The notes beneath the pieces are model-generated. The model had not been told where the DNA came from, searched no databases, and saw only the letters and a program-made list of their open reading frames with translations. Made by a program: the position numbers and the translations under genes. DNA of 64,000 nucleotides from positions 620,001 through 684,000 of the forward strand of contig JAIQDT010001114.1 of assembly GCA_021521415.1 (NCBI GenBank), in the 5' to 3' direction. Origin of the DNA: Bidens hawaiensis. Its lineage: Eukaryota; Streptophyta; Magnoliopsida; Asterales; Asteraceae. Positions 24,367 through 36,192 of the stretch are shown here, piece by piece (within the stretch, counting starts at the first letter, position 1; every line of letters begins with the position of its first letter).

Positions 24367-27300
24367 CGGGTAGGGTTCGAGCGGCTATGCTGGGAAACAC
24401 CCGAAATGCAACCAGTGCAACTATCACCATGTTGGCCCATGTGACCGTGTCAGGTGTCTGAGATGCGGAAAAATGGTTCATCAGGCCAAGGAATGTAGGA
24501 GAGACCTAGCGGCAAAGGGTGCTCCTAAACCACCTATGGCGACTAAGGGATGTTTCGAGTGTGGTCAAGAGGGTCATTTCAGGAAAGATTGTCCCAAACT
24601 AAAACAGAACGAGAACAATGGAGGCAGCAGCGGTGGCGGAAGCAATGGTAAAGGAAGAGCTTTCGTCATTGGGTCGGGTCAAGCCCGCAACGATCCGTAT
24701 GTGGTGACTGGTAAGTTTCCTGTGAACGACTGTTTTGCTTCTGTTTTGTTTGACACTGGAGCTAATAGGAGTTTTGTGTCGAAATCCTTTAGTAAACTCT
24801 TAGACTTAACTCCAACCCCATTAGATGCTAAGTTTCCTATTGAATTAGCTGACGGAAAGTCTATAGAAACAACTCATGTACTTGCGGGATGTAAGTTGAA
24901 ACTGTCAGGTCATATTTTTGATATCGACCTTATACCTTTTACGCTTGGTAGTTTCGATGTCGTTGTCGGCATGGACTGGTTATCCAAGAACTGAGCGGAG
25001 ATTATATGTCACGACAAAATAGTCCACATCACTACTCCTTCCGGCGAGATCATTTCGATTCAGGGTGAGAAAAACGGCATGACCACCAGCGTCATCACCC
25101 TCATGAAGGCGCAGAAGTATCTACGAAAGGGTCATCCGGCAATTTTAGCGCATATTGTCGAGAAACCCGCAGAGGAGAAGCGAATAGAAGATATACCGAT
25201 TGTGCGCGATTTTCCGGAAGTCTTCCCGGAGGATTTTCCTGGACTCCCTCCTATTCGACAAGTCGAGTTCCAAATCGAGTTGACCCCCGGTGCAGCGCCC
25301 ATAGCACGAGCCCTGTATCGGCTCGCACCGGCGGAGCTTCAGGAGTTGTCCACCCAATTACAAGATCTGTTGGATAAAGGTTTTATCCGACGTAGCTCAT
25401 CGCCATGGGGAGCCCCTGTCTTGTTTGTTCGAATGAAGGACGGGACTTTCCGCATGTGCATCGACTACCGGGAATTGAACAAGGTGACGATCAAGAATTG
25501 TTATCCCTTAACCCGAATTGATGATCTGTTTGACCAACTTCAAGGATCGAGTTACTACTCGAAGATCGATCTGAGATCTGGTTACCATCAACTAAGAGTG
25601 CGCGAAGAAGATATTTGAAAGACGGCTTTCAGAACTCGGTACAGTCACTACGAGTTTTCGGTTATGCCTTTTGGCTTAACCAACGCACCAGCCGTATTTA
25701 TGGATCTCATGAATCGAGTATGCAAGGCGTACCTCGACAAGTTTGTGATTGTTTTTATTGATGATATTCTTGTCTACTCCAAGGACAATGCTGACCACGA
25801 AGAACACTTGAGGTTAATTCTGGAATTGCTGAAGAAGGAACAACTATACGCTAAACTCTCGAAATGCGAATTTTGGCTTCGCGAGGTTCACTTTTTAGGA
25901 CATGTGATCAACGAGAATGGTATCCATGTCGATCCCAGTAAGGTAGAGGCCATCAAAAACTGGGAAGCACCTAAGACTCCGACTGAGGTGCGACAATTCC
26001 TAGGACTGGCCGGCTACTACCGGCGTTTTATCGAGGGATTTTCAAAGATTGCTCAACCTCTCACTGCTTTGACTCACAAGGGTACTAAGTACAATTGGGG
26101 TGACGCGCAAGAATCCGCTTTTCAACTGTTGAAAACCAAACTCTGTAGCGCCCCTATTCTAGCCCTTCCCGAGGGAACAGAGAATTTTGAGGTACATTGT
26201 GACGCATCGATACAAGGTCTCGGTTGCGTGTTGATGCAACTCGAGAAGGTTATAGCCTATGCCTCTCGACAACTACAGATTCACGAGAAGAACTACACGA
26301 CCCATGACTTGGAACTCGGAGCTGTGGTGTTTGCTCTTAAGATATGGAGGCATTACTTGTCGGTACCAAGTTTACCATTTACACCGACCACAAGAGTCTC
26401 AAACATATCTACGATCAGAAGGAGCTGAACATGCGACAGCGTCGTTGGGTCGAGCTACTTAAGGATTATGATTGTGCCATCAAGTACCACCCTGGAAAGG
26501 CCAATGTGGTGGCCGACGCTCTCAGCAGAAAAGAAACCGATAAACCCAGGCGAGTGCGAGCATTGCAACTCACGATTCATGCCAACTTACCCGATCAGAT
26601 TCGCGATGCGCAACTCGAAGCTTTGAAAGATGATAATTTTCCATCAGAACTCATGCGGGGCATGAACAAGCAACTCGAAACCAAATCGGACGGGGTCCGA
26701 TATTTTGAGAACCGGATCTGGATTCCACGATACGGAGACTTGAGGACTCTAGTGATGGACGAAGCACACAAGTCCCGATATTCTATCCACCCCGGCTCAG
26801 ATAAAATGTACCATGACCTAAAGGCACTTTACTGGTGGCCAAACATGAAAGCCGACATTGCCACCTACGTGAGCAAATGCTTGACTTGTGCAAGAGTTAA
26901 AATAGAATATCAGAAACCATCTGGCCTACTGCAGCAACCGGAAATTCCAACGTGGAAATGGTAACACATTTCAATGGATTTTATCACGGGATTACACAAA
27001 ACACCGACGGGATGCGATACCATCTGGGTGATCGTTGACCGGTTGACTAAGTCTGCACACTTCTTAGCGATTAAGAAATTAGACAAAATGGAAAGACTGA
27101 CTCGCATCTACATGAAAGAAGTAGTGTCTAGACACGGAGTGCCTGTCTCAATCATTTCTGATCGAGATTCCCATTTCACTTCGCACTTTTGGAAGTCACT
27201 ACAAAGCGCACTAGGTACCCACCTGGATATGAGCACCGCATACCATCGTCAGACGGATGGGCAAAGTGAGCGCACTATTCAGACCTTGGAGGACATGTTG

Positions 27301-28079
27301 TGTGCATGCGTGTTGGATTTCGGAAAAAGTTGGGAACCCCACTTACCTTACCTTTGGTAGAGTTTTCGTATAATAACAGCTACCACGCAAGTATTAAAGC
27401 ATCGCCGTTTGAAGCGTTGTACGGACGGAAGTGTCGATCACCTCTCTGCTGGGCAGAGGTGGGTGATAGCTAAATCACTGGTCCAGAATTGGTACTCGAA
27501 ACCTCTGAAAAGATTGTTCAAATCCGAAACCGTATGGCAGCAGCACGAGATCGCCAAAAGAGTTTCGCCGACAAGCGCCGAAAGCCTCTCGAATTTCAAG
27601 TGAATGACCAAGTATTACACAAAGTCTCACCTTGGAAAGGTGTGGTTCGCTTTGGAAAGCGAAACAAACTCAACCCATGATACGTTGGTCCTTATCGGAT
27701 AACCGAGCGCATCGGTCCGGTGGCGTACCGACTGGATCTACCAACGGAACTCAGCAGTGTACACAATGTATTCCACGTATCCAACTTGAAGAAATGTCTT
27801 TCCGATGAAACCCAAACAGTCCCTTTGGACGAATTACAGGTTGATGAACAGCTACGCTTCATTGAAGAACCAGTCGAAGTTTTGGATTGGGAAACCAAAA
27901 GACTCAAGCACAGCAAAATTCCAATCGTTAAGGTTCGTTGGAACTCGAGACGTGGACCGGAGTTCACTTGGGAACGCGAGGATCAAATGATGAAAAAGTA
28001 TCCTCACCTTTTTGAAGGGTTGACCAAACACAGAAAACCGCGAAACCCGTCGAACCGTCAGAAATCACCGGAGGTATGA
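24362..28079 (+). pseudogene. Ty3 nucleocapsid-protease-RT-RNase H-integrase-chromodomain, broken
   Basis: Domains in order: zinc motifs (CNQC.. near 24,407 and CFECGQEGHFRKDC near 24,550), protease with DTGA at 24,752, RT with FIDD (25,740-25,800), RNase H ([29 protein letters not shown]), integrase zinc finger (H..H..CLTC, 26,765-26,890), DDE core (IVD, SDRDSHF, QSERTIQ), GPY/F (YVGPYRI), and a chromodomain-like end (IPIVKVRW to YPHLF, 27,865-28,019). Stops lie at 24,371, 24,992, 25,616, 26,962, 27,471 and 27,678, with frame changes near 26,350 and 27,345. Order RT-RNase H-integrase defines Ty3/gypsy. It should copy and insert the element but cannot in this copy. Confidence 0.95.
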
Positions 28080-28099
28080 ATTAAATTTCTGGACGAAAT

Positions 28100-28211
28100 T
28101 TCTTTCTACTAGGGGATGATATGACAAACTGAAAATTTTTCTTACTTTTTGAGACACTCATCACGACTTGACTCAAATTTTCGGGACGAAAAATCTTTAA
28201 CATGGGAATGA
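28100..28211 (+). other. Polypurine tract region, duplicated
   Basis: Two related blocks precede the 3' LTR: GGACGAAATTTC..AGGGGATGATATGACA (28,092-28,126) and GGGACGAAAAATC..GGGAATGATGTGACA (28,183-28,217). The second abuts the real LTR start at 28,212. The first looks like an older or duplicated tract-LTR junction. The same GGACGAAATT motif precedes the LTR at 63,303. Confidence 0.6.
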
Positions 28212-30721
28212 TGTGACACTCGTCAATTTCAGGTTAACTCCGTTAACTCAAACTCCGTCAATTCAAACTTAAGATCATTGGATCTATAACGCACAACTCA
28301 TTACATTTAAACAAAGGGTTTAAATGACGCTTGACAATTACTACATGTGTAGTCTTTCGGGATTGCACCGAAACGCAAACGAGTTGACGCAAACTATTGG
28401 TGAACAAATGACGAACATCAAAACAACAAATACGTGATAACCTTATGTTAACATATGTGTTACTTGATTATATTATGTGTGATACTAAACAAGAAACAAG
28501 AACTAAGTTAATTATACTAGAAAGTTAGCAAACTAGAAGTTGAGGGACTAAAGTGTAACATCTTATTATTAATAATATAAAAAAATAAAACCCTACACCC
28601 CTACCCCATTCTTACGATCGATCCTCCCTCCCTCTCCCTCTCTTGGCGACGGCAGCCATACACCACCCCCATACCACCCTTAATCGACCTCGTTTTTCAC
28701 AATTGAAACATCCCACACTCGTTTCTAGTCACCTCTCACCTTCCTCTTGCTTGTTTTTGTGTTTTTGAAGGTTTAATTCTAAACCCTATATTCCGAAAAT
28801 TATATATATGGTGCTCATATGCTTTGTTTTGATTAGATGAGGTTTAATTATGTATTGATTGTTGTTTTGATAACTAGAATTGATGTTATTGCATGTTAAT
28901 CGCTTGTTTCTTTGATTTTGAGTTCAAGTAAAACCCTAATCATGTATGTAGTGTGTAATTGATGTGCATGGATAGTGATTATGGTGTCTAGAATGTCATA
29001 TGAACGGATTGTGGTCTATAGATGGTTAATATGTTGAGTTTGGATGCAAACTGTTTCTGGACAGATTGTGTTGTTGATGTTCAATTGACTGTAACGGGGT
29101 GTGAATGTGAGAATTGGTCAAGATTATGAATACTACAGTGTACTAGGTTGAGTCTAGTTTCTAAAGAATATAAATTTGCAATTTTTGGACGTGTAAAAGT
29201 TAACTTTTATGATTTTACAAAAACGTTGTGCAAATCTGAATTTTGAGACCTGATGTAAGACTATTTTGTAAATGTCATAACTCGTGGATTACAAGACCCA
29301 ATCGGTTGGTTCCACCTCTGGAAGTTAGCATTTTGAGTTAAGAACTCAACCCAATTGGTCTTGCATTAATTGGATTTTTAGTTTGATGGGAATGTTAAAT
29401 AACATTCTGTTGCGCATGATTCTGACTGCTGTAAGTTTGCTGTAGTAATTTGATCATTGTAAGAAACACATGTGGAATAAAATTACAATAAAAATGGTTC
29501 TGTAAACCTAATTCATATATGTTTTTGTGATAATTTTTGATGAATTAATTAATGAGTTATGATCTGTGGGTTAGAGTAATCTTTACTAGTAGTAATCTGT
29601 CTCGGTAAAGCTAGTTGCTGAGCTAGGCGAAAGTACATGAAATATGTTGATAATCGTAATTGCTACGTGTTTGACCAAAATACCCTTGTGTTAGATGATT
29701 AATAGAAGTATGCTATGTTAATACTTGATGCTTGAGAAGTTGTTTACACTTGTAACGAGTCACTAATGTGCTTGTCGAGTCACACGAAATTCACAAACGA
29801 AACACGAAGTGTATTATTTACATAGGTATTACGTGCCGAGTCTAGAGACTCGTTAATAGCTTAAATACTTAGAAAAATCTCATTTTTGTCTTAGAGCTCG
29901 AGTGAGGATTTTTCTGTGACGCGCATCTCTAGGACTTTTGTTTTAGTAATCTTCGCAAACAGTGAGTTTCACTTTCCCCTTTCAAACTCTTTAAACGCTT
30001 TTCACTTGGGGGAGATAACATACTCCGTAAACGCTTTTAGATTTTGTTAAGAAATTATATATCACTTGTAAAGGCTAAGTGGCAAACGAAATAATTGAAG
30101 TCCTTCACACATCGAACCGTTTATTATTGTAAAATAGCGAGTCATTGTTGAGTAGTACTACTGGGTTTGACAAACCCCACCCAACGCTAAACTCGACTAG
30201 AGGTCGAGCGGGTGTAATCTTGACTAACACATTACCATGGTCGGGGTAGACCTAGTGGCAAGGCTCATGATAAACAGTCAGCTTCAGTGTCGAACACTTA
30301 GTAATACTTGTTGTATAGGCTAGCTACCTATCGATATATAATTGATTTAACACTATCTGGTAACGCAAAACGCTAAACGCTTTATTTTATATAAACTTGT
30401 GAACTCACCAACCTCCTGTTGACACTTTTAGTATGTTATTCTCAGGTAGCCAAGGCGGGCGCGCGGTATAGGATCATGCATTGTTTTGAACGTTATTGAT
30501 CATGCAAACTTGTCTTAAACTGTTATCAACTCAGTTTTTAAGTCGTCCTGTGTGACGCAACTTTTTTCTTATGGTTTTTACGCTTCCGCACTTATTTACA
30601 CTTAACTGTTTTCGTGGTTTGAAAGCTTTATTTACGGTTTGATTATAACTAATGATTCCGATCCTGTTAGTTCACACCCTCTGACGGTAAAACTCTGTTA
30701 GTAGATTTTGAGGGTGTGACA
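28212..30721 (+). repeat. 3' LTR of the Ty3 element
   Basis: These 2,510 bp match 19,809-22,312 at about 98 percent by eye. It ends GGTGTGACA and is followed by the GGAGC target duplication. Confidence 0.95.
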
Positions 30722-30726
30722 GGAGC
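30722..30726. repeat. Target site duplication, right copy (GGAGC)
   Basis: This is the partner of 19,804-19,808. The env-like reading region resumes here. Confidence 0.95.
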
Positions 30727-31065
30727 CGATACACCATGGTGAGCCGTTCACTCCTAATATGATTTTTGACTTTGTTTCATGGGAGTTTGACAATAGCACT
30801 GGAGAAGTGGTCATTCACTGTGACACCATGTGCACGCTCAACTTCTTTGATGAACACGAATCGGCGTGTCTAAGGAGGATAGGTTGAAGATGTACGACTC
30901 CCCTGTGTCCACAGTTGAAGATGTAGGAAGGGACAACACCTATAAAATAGTTGAAAAGTTCAACAAGTTCGTTCATTATCTTGTTGACAACCAATAGTTT
31001 AAATATAATTCTCCATTCGACTACGATTCCGATTGAAAACAGAAGCTAGGGAAATAATACTAAAA
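30727..31065 (+). pseudogene. 3' end of env-like ORF, copy B, cut off by the Ty3 insertion
   Basis: It matches 188-526 of copy A with few changes and encodes the FTPNMIFDFVS and MCTLNFFDEHE stretch. It continues 19,622-19,808 across the Ty3 element. No domain is recognised. Confidence 0.5.
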
Positions 31066-31450
31066 ACTAAAGGGAGATTGTTAGGCCCTATTGTGTTCAT
31101 AAGTATTTTGTATTATTTAGATTTATTCACGATGTATTTTACTAACTTACGGTCTCTTTTATGTATGTTTAGGCCCAATGTCTTGTACTTAGAACCAATT
31201 GGGCTAATTATAATAGAAGGTGCATCATATGCTCTCACCTATATAAGGTGAAGCATAGTCATGCATACACACCCTTTTTTGCAAATATTATCCTTACCTT
31301 TTCACCAACTGTCTCCCTACTCTCTCATTCTTTCTATTTTCGCCAATAACCAAACACCAACAAGATCCGAGATCTCGGTTAACTTGTAAGTTATTTCCGC
31401 TAGCTTACAATGAGATTGATCCAATGATGTGCGAAACGGTCTATTAAAAA
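31066..31450 (+). repeat. Polypurine tract and 3' LTR of copia-like element, copy B
   Basis: ACTAAAGGGAGAT (31,066-31,078) is followed by TGTTAGGCCC. A TATA box is at 31,240-31,247. This copy lacks the MITE-like insertion of copy A and gives the empty site at about 31,190-31,205. The right edge is approximate. Confidence 0.55.
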
Positions 31451-32692
31451 TTTAACATAACCTAGACAATCTAGTTTTAAATTTATAAATCTAGACTATC
31501 ATAATGCTAGACCACTAGACAGAGTGTACCTATCAACTATAGTAAAGCCTAACGAAGTCCGTATATCGAACCCACATGACACTAGTGACACCTAAACTAG
31601 ACTCTGACTAATAACTTAAATAAATAGATTTAATTGATTTTTGTCGTTTTTTTAATTATTAAATATAAAATAAATAATACTTAAACTAAAACTGACACGA
31701 ATAAATAAGGGTGGAACTCAAATAGAAGGAAACAACTACCTAGGCAAGGAATCTTACAAGTCAACTCGTAAACTCTCATAATTGGATTTATGATTGGTAC
31801 CGTATTCTAAAAATATGAAACTTAAGGAATAACTAAAGTATGCTAGATCACCTCCGGTCTCACCAACAATACCTAAGAACCCTAAATATCATGTAAGCTC
31901 AACTGTTTAATGGTTCGGATCACCTCCCGGTCTCACCTTACCTAACTATGCTAAGGTACCCAAAGATTAAATCACCTCCCGGTCTCACTAATCACAAAAC
32001 ACCGTAAGGCGTAGAGGGGTATTCTTATTAAATTTATTTATAATTCGGATATGTAAAAATCTAAAGGAATCTAGGGTAACTCACTCCCGTGAAATCACTA
32101 CTTAAACCCGTAAAAGACCAAAACAGGCTACACTTAATTACCTCCCAGTCTCTCAAGTTACAGAATAAAAGGTATCTCTAAACTCTCAATTACCGTTCCT
32201 ATGGAATACGTTAACTATAAACCACAAACTAGTTATAAACACACAGTAAGGAACCTAATATGCATGCATACATGAAAAACATTCACAAAGACGCATATGG
32301 AACGATAAATTGATCATAAATTAATACCAAGTACGCATATGCATCACAACCAAATAAAATAAAAACTTAACCAAAACATGAACCAATTAATATTAATCCA
32401 AGACCAAAAATAAAACGAGTCTAAAAAGTATTCAACCAAACCTAGGCAGTATAAAAGTTTAGCCAAGAATAAGAATTGATGAAACAAAGATAAAATAGAT
32501 AATATGGTTCATCAAATTAAAGTTGACCAGCTTGGTTTTAATTATTTGTTTTGTCCTTCACTGAATTGCTACCCAAAAGAGAATAATATTAATCTTCTTC
32601 TTTCTTTTTGACTTTCTCGACCAAAACAAACCCCCTTGATGAACAAGGGCGCCCCACCTGATTGGCGTATTCTTCCCCAAAAAACCTCATAA

Positions 32693-33314
32693 GACTATCC
32701 GTTATGGGGCGCGGATGAGGTCTTTTTTGTGCGCGATGGCCGGCAAACACCGCTGTGGGGCGCCTTTGAGGGCTGGGCTCCGTGGGTGAGATTTGTTGCA
32801 ACGCGGCGCAGATGGGAAACATGTGGGCCCTCTATCTTTCTCTATCTCTCTCTCTCTCTCTCTCTTAAACACACATACATACAGACCAGTGATGGTGGAT
32901 GAATCGTTTTCTCCGGCGGTGGTTTTGAAGAAGGTGGTGATGGATGATTGTGATTGTGAGACGAGGGTTTTGGGTGGCTAATGGGTTTTGGAAGTTTTGG
33001 TTGGCGCAGCCTTTGTAGATTAGGGTGGTGAGATCGGTGATGGTGGTGGTGTTGGTGAGGTGGAGGATGAGGAAGAAGAGGTGGAGGAGGTGGGTTTCCA
33101 ATGATGCCATTTGAGGGGTTATGGGTTATTGTGTTTGTGTTTGTTGATTTTTGGTTTTATAAAAAATAATAAATAAAGGGGCTTCGAAGCCCACGCACCA
33201 TAGAGGGGCATCTTTCGGGTGAGGCTTCGAAGCCCCAGTGCCCACGTGGCGCTAAGTAGGCGCTGACGTGGCACTGGGGAGGGGCTTTGAAGCCCGTCAC
33301 CATAGCGACCAGTC
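32693..33314. mobile_element. PIF/Harbinger-like non-autonomous element with captured gene piece
   Basis: Copy A (around 2,580) lacks these 622 bp. The ends are imperfect inverted repeats (GACTATCCGTTATGGGG and the complement of CACCATAGCGACCAGTC). The flanks TAA (32,690-32,692) and TAG (33,315-33,317) against TAA in the empty site fit a 3-base TWA target duplication. The element is much richer in G and C than its surroundings. It holds a (TC)n run (32,840-32,866) and repeated GGGGCTTCGAAGCCCC palindromes at its right end, and on the minus strand a stretch that looks like the start of a PDLP gene. Confidence 0.7.
32982..33110 (-). pseudogene. Captured 5' fragment resembling a plasmodesmata-located protein (DUF26)
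   Basis: On the minus strand an ATG at 33,108-33,110 opens 43 codons. They comprise a Leu-rich signal-like start (MASLETHLLHLFFLILHL) and then DLTTLIYKGCANQNFQNP. The second motif closely recalls the N-terminus of PDLP-type secreted DUF26 proteins, where YKGCA..F.DP precedes the first DUF26 domain. The rest of the frame to 32,865 is low-complexity and no longer DUF26-like, so only the first part of the gene was taken. A protein search would decide; a chance match is possible. Confidence 0.5.
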
Positions 33315-33875
33315 TAGCTGTCGTGTTGTCAAAACCAATTAATAGGGTCTATGGACCCTTTTTTCTTGTCTTCCAAGGCTTCGATATGTTCCTTTCTCTT
33401 CAGGACACAATCCATGTAAATGTAAGAGCCCAGCCCATCTTGTATTTATCCATCACGTTTTCTTTTCTCCAACAATTTTCTACAAGCAATTAAATAAGTC
33501 TATTAAATGCAATTTAATTCTCAAGACACAATTATTTTGTATATCACGTGAGTTCCACTCATAACATTAATGCTTATCATTTCACTATATCATATTAATT
33601 TTCATCATTTAATTCTAAGAATTAAGTTTAACATGTTTACATCTTTTGTACTCTATTAATGAATCATTTTTTTTCTTTGTATAAAATTATTTATAAAGAG
33701 AATCAATATATGTATATATATATAAAGTTTTTACTCTTTTAACTCGTTGACTCATGAAAGCAATAAAATCAATATAAGAGCCAATTGAGACAAATATTTA
33801 ATAAAAACTAATTCAAAACAACTCATAAGTGTAGGAAATTTGTATATAATATTATGCATATTTTAGACCATATCA

Positions 33876-35366
33876 AATATCCCCACACTTAAATCTTTTT
33901 CGTCCCTGAAAAATGTATTTTGCAATGGAATTAGAATTTGAAACTAATCTTTAAAACACATAAGTTATCTTATAAGCACAGATAAACGCAAAAAACCGCG
34001 ATTGCCGATATTGTTGTCCACTTAAACCCAGCCACCAGCCTATCAAGCCGTCAATTGCATTAAGCGTTTTAAGTTTAAAAACCACGGCTACACCTACCCC
34101 ATATCAGACAAAGAGAGCTAGAAAAACTAGAGTCAAATAAGAATGGTTTGACAAATCACCGTAAGCCAAGGACTCGTTGATGGTACTAAGTAGATACACT
34201 CGGTGAAATTTGATGGATGAATGGTCATGTGGAGGCCGTACGAGCATTCCCTAAATATTATTGGACTTTGTCCTATATATTCCCTAAAAAATATATATTG
34301 ACTAAGAACAGTCGAGCCCCAATAGTGTATCCTCAGAGTCAATATCCCCTTGGTAACACGTAAACTCTAAATCCCGTCTAGTATGTGCACTTTGGCCTAT
34401 TTTTCTATTTTTGAGAATGCTTCTTTGGAATTTTTGCAATACATAACTTTCTCACAATCATTTGATTTTTGGAACAACTTTTCGGAATAATCATAACTTT
34501 CATAACATACTTTTTTATTCATTTTTTTTTCACTTTTTTTTTATTTTTTATGTCACCCTAAATTACATAACTATTTTCTAAGCTCGTAAACAGATGGACA
34601 TGTGGTGGTGGAATGATTTGAGTGCATCTAAGTCTTACCATATCAAAGTTTTTAGATTATGGTAATCTCCCTAAGCATCGAAATTCGGTTTCACCGTTTT
34701 TCAAATTATTATATATATAAAATTTTCTAAATAGGACTATCAAAGCTAGTTGGGCCTACCGACACATCCCAAGCTTAGTGCGTTATCTTTTTTTTTAATC
34801 TCATATATAATAGTAGTTTTAAAAACCAATCTCAAATTTTTCTATCATTTTCCATTATTTGCAAAAATTTTCGTTAAATATTCGAGACATTTTTTTTAAC
34901 TATGGAATTTTTTTTAATATAAAAACGTCAGTTTCCCATCCCACACTTAAATGTCACATTGTCCTCAATGAGACAGGGAAAAGACAAAAAATAAAGCACA
35001 TTCAAATATAACTAAAGTGGAACAGACTCCCCTGGTAAACATGACGATATTTCCTCGCGAGTCGTGTCCCATGCCCTCCAATTGAACGAAAGTCTCATAC
35101 TCCAATGCTTTCTACCAAGCTGTCACTTACGAACGAAAGCGACAATCAATAAGCAAATAGCCTCCCCACACTTGAATCAAACCATGTATCATCAACCATT
35201 CAATATCATCCAGAGCAACCTGAAATCAAACCAAGAAACAGCCCACACAAGAAAACAAAAAAACCCAAAAACAAAAATAAAAGTAATGAAAAACATTCTA
35301 CCGGGTTGCCTCCCGGGAAGCACTAAGTGTACAGAAGAGTCTTCAGCCAGACTCGCTCCCGAAATC
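33876..35366 (-). other. 3' untranslated stretch of Athila-like element, copy B
   Basis: It is homologous to 3,147-4,666. The two ATTTAAGTGTGG motifs (about 33,880-33,900 and 34,935-34,960) and the GGGAGGCAACCCGG block (complement at about 35,300-35,316) are clearer here. No coding sequence. Confidence 0.45.
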
Positions 35367-36192
35367 TCAATCAGGAGGCTTTTCTTTTATCCAACCCCGG
35401 TCTAACCTGTTTAATTCCACCCTTTCAAAATATTTAAACAAATAGCACATAGTGAAACTTAAAAGCATTTTAAAACATTCAAACGGGTTGGACCACCAAT
35501 ACTTAAACTTACCTGGACCAAACCTACTACGTGACATATAATGAGGAAAACGGTTATTCTTGCATTTCAGTGTTGTCCTATAGTTCTTAATGAACCATTT
35601 TTGAACCCTCAAAACATGTTGATACAAGTACTTCCACGCCCTCTTCTGTGGATTTGTCGACTTCGGTGGCGATCCACTATCCAGTTCCTCCACAAACCTA
35701 CTAACATTCCTACGATGTGGCGACTCAACTACCACCATATTCTGATCCTTTTCCGTTGCCACTTCCTCTTCATTTTCTTCTTTTGGTGACGTTTTGATCT
35801 CCATTGTTGGCTTCCCCATGATTAGTGTTTCTAAATAGATTAGATCGGACAACAGGGTCAAATTCTTCATTTTCTTCATAAACTTGTAAACCCACTAACG
35901 CATCACCAAAATCATCCTCCCAATATGGTACATGCTCCGCCTCTTCGTCATCTTCCATCTAGCCAAGTGGCTCCACAACGACATCTTCACTCAGATCTGT
36001 GTAATAAGGTAGCTCCAACTCCATCTCTTCTATCACACCCTCATCATCATTATTCCAGAATTCATCATCTCTTTCATAAACGGCTTCCTGCTCTTTGTTA
36101 GAAAAACTCTCATTTTGAATTCTAGCACTTATTTCGTCTAACCTAGCTTCGAGTTCCTCTATCTTACGGATTATTTTTTTTGGTTGCGACAT
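35367..36192 (-). pseudogene. Athila-like element 3' ORF, copy B, broken
   Basis: The ATG at 36,192 (MSQPKKIIRKIEELEARLDE) is intact here, unlike in copy A. The coiled-coil, acidic middle and basic C-terminus (KRAWKYLYQHVLRVQKWF, PGKFKYWW) are in the same order. Lesions are a Gln-to-stop TAG at 35,959-35,961 and a one-base gain near 35,850. Neither lesion is shared with copy A. Function unknown. Confidence 0.5.

Larger units (their letters stand above)
19809..30721 (+). mobile_element. Ty3/gypsy chromovirus (Tekay/Del-like), defective, nested in copy B
   Basis: This is a complete LTR retrotransposon of 10,913 bp. It has two LTRs of 2,504 and 2,510 bp beginning TGTGACACTCG and ending GGTGTGACA, a target duplication GGAGC (19,804-19,808 and 30,722-30,726), an initiator-Met primer site, an extra ORF, gag, pol and a chromodomain. 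Copy A (around 190) shows the empty target. The long LTRs and the chromodomain ending suggest the Tekay/Del clade, which a tree of RT would settle. Frameshifts and at least five stops in pol make it non-autonomous. Confidence 0.95.
31460..33875 (-). repeat. Athila-like LTR, minus orientation, copy B, with Harbinger-like insertion
   Basis: It is homologous to 1,430-3,146 and interrupted by 32,693-33,314. On the minus strand it is preceded by TTTAAGTGTGGGGATA, a better-preserved purine tract than in copy A, and starts TGATATGG at 33,875. The left edge is not resolved. Confidence 0.45.

Noticed and set aside
32840..32866. The (TC)n run as a regulatory element
   Set aside because: A simple microsatellite inside the Harbinger-like insert; nothing links it to a transcript.
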